The notes under the pieces are model-generated. The model saw only the letters and a list, made by a program, of their open reading frames with translations, did not search any database and was not told where the DNA came from. A stretch of DNA of 64,000 nucleotides from Hyperoodon ampullatus (taxonomy: Eukaryota > Chordata > Mammalia > Artiodactyla > Ziphiidae), in NCBI GenBank assembly GCA_949752795.1, contig OX457056.1, positions 89,302,942 to 89,366,941 on the forward strand. Reading direction: 5' to 3'. Positions 58,861 to 64,000 of the stretch are shown here, piece after piece (positions within the stretch are counted from its first letter, which is position 1; the number at the start of each line of letters is the position of its first letter). Both the position numbers and the translations under genes were made by a program.

Positions 58861-60105
58861 TTTACTATTATCTCCTAGACTTGTAATGAATTTCTCCCTT
58901 TTTAATGCCAGGACATCAGGAATAACATGAATTCACATCTTGCATAATCAAATATGATAATATTTTTGTTCAATACTGGGATTTTCATCAGACAGTTGAA
59001 ATTCACAGTACTACTTCTAATTGTGAAACTCTTCTGTGACATCTGATAGAAAAAAATGGAAAGAGTTTCCCACATCCTTCCTCCTCATTATTTTCTCTTG
59101 GGTGTCACTCTGAGACCTCTCAAACTTTAAAGTTTCAATCTGTGTATGGTCCCCCATACCTCTCTAAATTTCACATTTTGTGCTACTCCCTGGTATGTGA
59201 AAGACATGTGATACGTGGTTTTCCATGGGCTTAGCCAAGGGATTAGTGCTCTGGAGTTGACTTCTAGTTTTGATTATAACCCCTCCACTTACAGGCCCTG
59301 TTACCTTGGCATTAGTTAACTTTAGAGTAATCATATAATTTACTGTCCAAACATGAACTTTTGAGAATGAAAGGGAACACTATTAATATTACCAGGGTCA
59401 AGAAATGTAAACCAACACTGTCCTGGGAAAGTCAGGATTTATGATTATCCTATGCCATTTAAAGCCTGAATTTCTTCTTCTTTAAAATGGGAATAAATTA
59501 TATTTTCTTCTTAGGTCATTGAAGGCTTAATGAGATAATGTGTTGTCTGATTGGGGAAAATATAAGTTATTTATAACCTGCTCCTTCTTCTTTATCTTCT
59601 TTCCCTCCTCCTCCTTCTTCTTCTCCTCTTTCTTCTTCTTATTCTTTATTGAGCACATACTGTGTACCAGGCACTGTTATGAGCGCTTTATATGAATATC
59701 AACAATGGAATTAGGTAGAGTGGATGAGATAACCTAATAAGAATTTTTATATTAAAGTTTGAGATAATCAAACAAATAAAAACATCACCTATCAGCTCAC
59801 CTTTACTTACCAATAGTTTTATAAGAGCAAAGGGACTTGTTAGGAATTGGGAAGCATTATTAACTATTGTAGGATTTACTTTATTCCTTCAAGGAACAGC
59901 CAAGACTCTCATGAGAAGGTAAGTTATTAAAAGGTAACTATTTTCATGAGGTCATAATTGACCACAGTAACACTAAAAAAAGGGCCCTAAAAATGAGATC
60001 TCAACTCATAACATGACAGAGAAAGTACAACCAAGCTGAGATGTTCAAGAGGAGAGTAATCTAGGTAGGAAGGTGATGGATATGCCAGACAGAGAAAATA
60101 GGACT
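58861..60105. other. GABRB1 intron 3, includes pyrimidine-rich tract and MIR fragment
   Basis: A pyrimidine-rich tract of CTT/CTC units spans about 59578-59650. It is followed directly by a MIR-like antisense piece (ATTGAGCACATACTGTGTAC; CACTGTTATGAGCGCTTTAT). Nothing else is recognised. Confidence 0.55.
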
Positions 60106-60120
60106 AAGAAGTTTGTAGAG

Positions 60121-60327
60121 GGCTTCCCTGGTGGCGCAGTGGTTGAGAGTCCACCTGCCGATGTAGGGGACATGGGTTCATGCCCCGGTCCGGGAAGATC
60201 CCACATGCCACGGAGCGGCTAGGCCCGTGAGCCATGGCCGCTGAGCCTGCAGGTCCGGGCCTGTGCTCCGCAACGGGAGAGGCCACAACAGTGAGAGGGC
60301 TTCGTACCGCAAAAAAAAAAAAAAAAA
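60121..60327 (+). mobile_element. CHR-type SINE, short form (plus), perfect TSD
   Basis: A complete copy with an A17 tail. The exact 15-bp duplication AAGAAGTTTGTAGAG lies at 60106-60120 and 60329-60343. Confidence 0.96.
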
Positions 60328-60399
60328 GAAGAAGTTTGTAGAGATAAGATTACTGACTAATCAGATATGAGTCGTAAGGCCTAGAAAATCATCTTGGAG

Positions 60400-60620
60400 T
60401 CGTAGTAATAATAATAATACTTATTGTGTACTTTTACAAAGCAGGTACAATTAACCCACTTAATTCATAATGCAGCCATATGAAGTATGCATCATTGTTA
60501 TCTCTATTTTACAGCTAAGGAAACTGAGGCATAGAAAAGTTAAGAAACTTGCCCAAAGTTACACAACTAATAAGTGATGAGCTGAGATTTGCACCCAGGT
60601 AGATTGGCTTTAGCGTCTAT
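60400..60620 (-). repeat. MIR
   Basis: TATTTTACAGCTAAGGAAACTG, GAAACTTGCCCAAAGTTACA, CTAATAAGTGATGAGCTGAG and TTTGCACCCAGGTAGATTGG, antisense MIR. Confidence 0.88.
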
Positions 60621-61599
60621 GTGTGGTAGTTAGGCCATAAATCAGTTAGATCATAAAACAACATTATTTCTGGTAACATTTAAACATATGTTTCAAAGAT
60701 TAGGAAGCATTATTAATACTTAGCAAAATAGGTCCTAGGGTGAAATGCATTAGCAATTAATATTATTTAGGCCAGAGTTAAACTTTGTAAAGATTAAGGA
60801 GTAGCTTGATTTATATCTTCAGGATTATAAAAATGTTTGATCCATTCACCTATTTAAATCACCTTGGACCTATTTGCATGCAAGATGTTACTTAAATCAC
60901 TGTGTTAGGTACTTATCAAAAATAGGAAGAGAGAATGGATTTTATGCCCCTTCTGAGAGAACTAACTTGAGGAAAGAAGCAAAGTTTAGATTGGACATAA
61001 GGAAGAACATCTTGACTGTAATGAGTGAGAAGATGCTGGAAGTAGCTACGAAGAGTATCTGGGAAGTGTCCATCGTTAGAAAGCTTCGGAATAAAAAAAG
61101 ATAATTATATCTGTCCTAGTTGGCTTATATGGCTCTTCTATCCAAAAGCAAGAGGGTGACAAGAGAAAGAACACTTCTCTAAGACCCTTCACAGTTGAGG
61201 AATTTGAACTTCTAAGATTTTTACTTGATGTTTACAAACAATCTATTGTAAGATCGTCAAAAATCCTCACATGTTGATCACCTTTAGAGTATGTATAATT
61301 CAAGAAGAAGACTACAACCACACACTTAGAGGCAGTGACAGGGCACTTGACTGGGCTGTCATTAATTCAGTGGCTCTTTCTGGAGCAAATAACTTACTGA
61401 CCTTACAATGCACAGTACTCAAACTTATATCTCAGAAAAAGTTGCCATGTCACTAACCTTCATGGTGGTTAATGAAGAGGAGATTCAGAAGACATTAAGT
61501 CCTCAAATGCCAAGGGTGTTCAAGAGCTTCCTGAAGACTGTGCCTGAAAAGTGCCTTTTGCACAGGGCAGGTTGAGTAAAATCATGTTGAATTGAATTT
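60621..61599. other. GABRB1 intron 3, nothing recognised
   Basis: AT-rich with no named repeat. Short frames at 60874-61104 and 61271-61456 have no product. Confidence 0.5.
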
Positions 61600-61615
61600 A
61601 AATATAATGCATTCA

Positions 61616-61885
61616 GTGACTTCCCTTGTGGTGTGGTGGTTAAGAATCCGCCTGCCAATGCAGGGGACACAGGTTCAAGCCCTGGTCTGGGAAGATCCCA
61701 CATGCCACAGAGCAACTGAGCCCCCCGTGCCCCAACTACTGAAGTCTGCATACCTAGAGCCCGTGTTCTGCGACAAGAGAAGCCACCGCAGTGAGAAGCC
61801 CATGCACCGCAACAAGGAGTAGCCCCTGCTCACCACAACTAGAGAAAGCCTGTACGTAGCAGCGAAGACCCAATGCAGCCAAAAA

Positions 61886-61920
<35 letters not shown>

Positions 61921-61926
61921 ATTAAT
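61616..61926 (+). mobile_element. CHR-type SINE, long form (plus), perfect TSD
   Basis: It begins GTGACTTCCCTTGTGGTGTG, diverged from the usual head, and runs through the long-form body to an (AAAT)n tail of about ten units. The exact 16-bp duplication AAATATAATGCATTCA lies at 61600-61615 and 61927-61942. Confidence 0.95.
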
Positions 61927-62034
61927 AAATATAATGCATTCAATTCAAGTCTGTATATACTTCTGTACTCAGTACAGGAAAAAAGACAACCCTTAATGTC
62001 AAGAATAGTAATCATTATTAAAATATAATGAAAT

Positions 62035-62215
62035 GTACCATGTATTGGGTGGCACAATAAATACTTGACATCAGTTTTTACAAGAGCCACCTGAGCTAGG
62101 AATATTTAGTATCCCTATTTCACAGATAAAGAACAGAGACCAGGAAAGCTGATTTGTGATAGAGTTGTTTAAAGCTCAAGCCTATTTGACTTAAGAGCCA
62201 GACATCTAACACCCT
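62035..62215 (-). repeat. MIR
   Basis: ACCATGTATTGGGTGGCACA, TATCCCTATTTCACAGATAA and GCTCAAGCCTATTTGACTTA, antisense MIR with deletions. Confidence 0.65.
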
Positions 62216-62259
62216 CTTTTGGGTCCTGGGATCCAATTCCATTGTGTGTGGGTGTGTGT

Positions 62260-63065
62260 CGGGGAGGGGGGCACTGAGAGGCCCCCTGCATACAACAAGC
62301 AATTTTCTGGACACCAGCTGGGTGTCCTACAGCACAACTCAGTTCTGGCACTATCTACCCAGGGATAGTATCGGATACCACAGGTTAAGTGTTCAGTCCT
62401 ACAAGACTGTCCCCTCCCCCACTTCAGATGCCAGTTGCAGGAACAGATTGTTACCTGTACTTATGACCAACTGGCTATAAATCAGAGGTTCCCACAATCT
62501 CCATGTTGGGTTTGATTATTTTTTGCTAGAGCAGCTCACAGAACTCAGAGAAACATTTTACTTATGGGAGCATCATTTATTATAAAATGACATAACTCAG
62601 GAACAGCCAGATGGGAGAGATGCCTGGGGCAAGGTCTGGGGAAAGGGCACAGTTTCCACACCCTCTCCAGGTCCACTCCTCTCCTCAATTTCCAAGTGTT
62701 CACCAACTGGGAAGCTTTGATCCCCTGTCCTTTTGGGTCTTTATGGAAGCTTCATTACATAGGCATGATTGATTAAATCATTGGTCATTGTAGATTGAAC
62801 TCAATCTCCAGCCCCTGTCTATCCCTGGAGGTCAGGGGACGGGACTAGTAGTTGCAATCCTCTAATCACTCAGTTGGCTGTTCTGAATTAGCCTCCCTCT
62901 TCTGGCGCTTTCCAAACGTCACCTCATTAACATAACAAAACACACCTTTCTTGCTCTCAGCCCTTAGAAATTTGGAGGAATTTTACAAGCTGTTTACCAA
63001 AAGCTGAGGTGGGTAGGGAGCAGAAGACGAAACATAGATTTCTTATTATAAATCACAATATCACA
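62260..63065. repeat. Old LTR-like interspersed repeat
   Basis: A long block with a recognisable mammalian repeat order: AGAGCAGCTCACAGAACTCA, TTATAAAATGACATAACTC, TTATGGAAGCTTCATTACAT, AGGCATGATTGATTAAATCA, GAACTCAATCTCCAGCCCCT, CACCTCATTAACATAACAAA and TTCTTATTATAAATCACAA ending in TATCACA. The structure suggests a solo LTR of an old endogenous retrovirus-like family; I do not assign the name, and the left limit is uncertain. No coding remnant is visible. Confidence 0.6.
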
Positions 63066-64000
63066 CTCCTCTTATCATTTTATCCAACAGTCATTTCTTT
63101 CCATTTCAGAGTTCACTCTGAAATGCTGAATTATGAATTATGCTGTTAATAAACAGATATTTTACTCTCTAAGTGAAGGATCAGGCAGAATTCCACCTAA
63201 AAGAATCAAGTTTTGAATTTCAGGCCTCAAAATGAGCATAAGCATGCTGGCTAGTAGGTATTCTTGCTCCAGTTCAGCAGGATTACTTCCCTGGACAAAA
63301 CCTTACCTCTTAATCTTCTCATGATGGAAGACTTAAAAAAAATGACTCTCACCAAAGGACAGGGTTGGTTGGTGGGAGCCCAGGTTCTTGTTTCTCTCTC
63401 TATTGCCATTCTTGTCATTGTCCATAAAACAGGCAACACAGCATTTTTCCTGTCAGGTTTTCTTGCAGGGGTGATTTGTTTGTTTGAGTCCAAGAAGAAG
63501 ACTCAGAAAATCTAAAATCTGTTATTTTTCAATTTACAAGATTTCCTGCCAGTGGAAAGAAAGAATTGCCCTCCACTTCACCATTCTCCAATGGGGGCAG
63601 GGATCAACCACAGAAGGGGAAGCATGTCAATTGTTTCTTGGTGGGGAGAGTAGGGAAGCTAATTAGAGAACCCATTTCTGGGTAGAAAAGACAGAAAAGG
63701 CTCAGTTATATTTAGGTCTTCTTATTTTTCTGACTGAACACTGAGAGAGAAATCAAACAGGAATATGTAAAGGTCAGATCATTTCATCACTGTCCTTTCA
63801 GAACTGGGAAATTACATTATGAAATGCAGCTGGCATCTTGATGTTAAAATAGCAAGTTATTATTACCGCATAGCTTACAGGAAAGATTTTTCATTTTTCT
63901 GTCTCCTGGAGAAATATGCATTTTAAATATTTTTATTTAAAAAATTAACGACACATATTAGAAAAATTTTAAATCTCTGTTCCTTCTGGCTTGGTTGAAA
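63066..64000. other. GABRB1 intron 3 to window end, nothing recognised
   Basis: No exon is identified. An 83-codon plus-strand frame at 63264-63515 has a hydrophobic middle but no recognised family. Confidence 0.45.

Larger units (their letters stand above)
45936..64000 (+). other. GABRB1: GABRB1 intron 3 (partial)
   Basis: From the exon 3 donor to the end of the window I find no further GABRB1 exon. The next coding exon should carry the YTLTMYF-type text that follows EVNM, and no such stretch is present. The intron holds repeats listed separately. The interval 46381-49120 holds nothing I can name. Confidence 0.85.

Overview
The window is mammalian nuclear DNA, almost certainly from a cetacean. 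Two coding blocks can be read directly. On the minus strand at the left edge are exons 1 and 2 of GABRA4 (GABA-A receptor alpha-4). On the plus strand at 45.1-45.9 kb are exons 1-3 of GABRB1 (GABA-A receptor beta-1). The two genes lie head to head with their start codons 43.4 kb apart, the arrangement known for the mammalian GABRG1-GABRA2-GABRA4-GABRB1 cluster. The cetacean call rests on at least 14 tRNA-derived CHR-type SINEs, many little diverged and with exact target-site duplications, and on an L1 lineage with matching 3' ends.

Layout: 1-1067 is GABRA4 intron 2. Positions 1068-1186 and 1594-1679 are GABRA4 exons 2 and 1. About 1680-2125 is its CpG-rich promoter and 5' UTR. From about 2.1 to 44.0 kb is the intergenic space, filled with L2, MIR, old L1, Tigger and other old repeats, CHR SINEs, and one full-length L1 (26537-33357). 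About 44.05-45.09 kb is the GABRB1 promoter region, with a compound CT/CA microsatellite and a perfect NRF-1 palindrome. Exons 1-3 follow within 850 bp. Everything from 45936 to the end is GABRB1 intron 3, with a CpG-dense block at its start and then repeats.

GABRA4 and GABRB1 encode subunits of pentameric GABA-gated chloride channels. Only the signal peptides and the extreme N-terminal extracellular parts are encoded here; the rest of each gene lies outside the window.

The most notable element is the L1. Both ORFs are open at full length (303 and 1272 codons), the endonuclease, reverse transcriptase and Cys-rich motifs are present, the 5' end has a YY1 core, and a 14-bp target-site duplication flanks it. 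Its 3' end is compound: two related but diverged 3' UTR segments separated by an A15 tract. Other points worth checking are a U-tract plus UG repeat at the GABRA4 exon 2 acceptor, out-of-frame upstream ATGs at the GABRA4 start, matching compound microsatellites upstream of both divergent genes, a 41-bp L1 insertion, a 77-bp palindromic mariner remnant and a local 145-bp duplication. Family names are given only where I recognised the consensus; old repeats I could not name are described as such.
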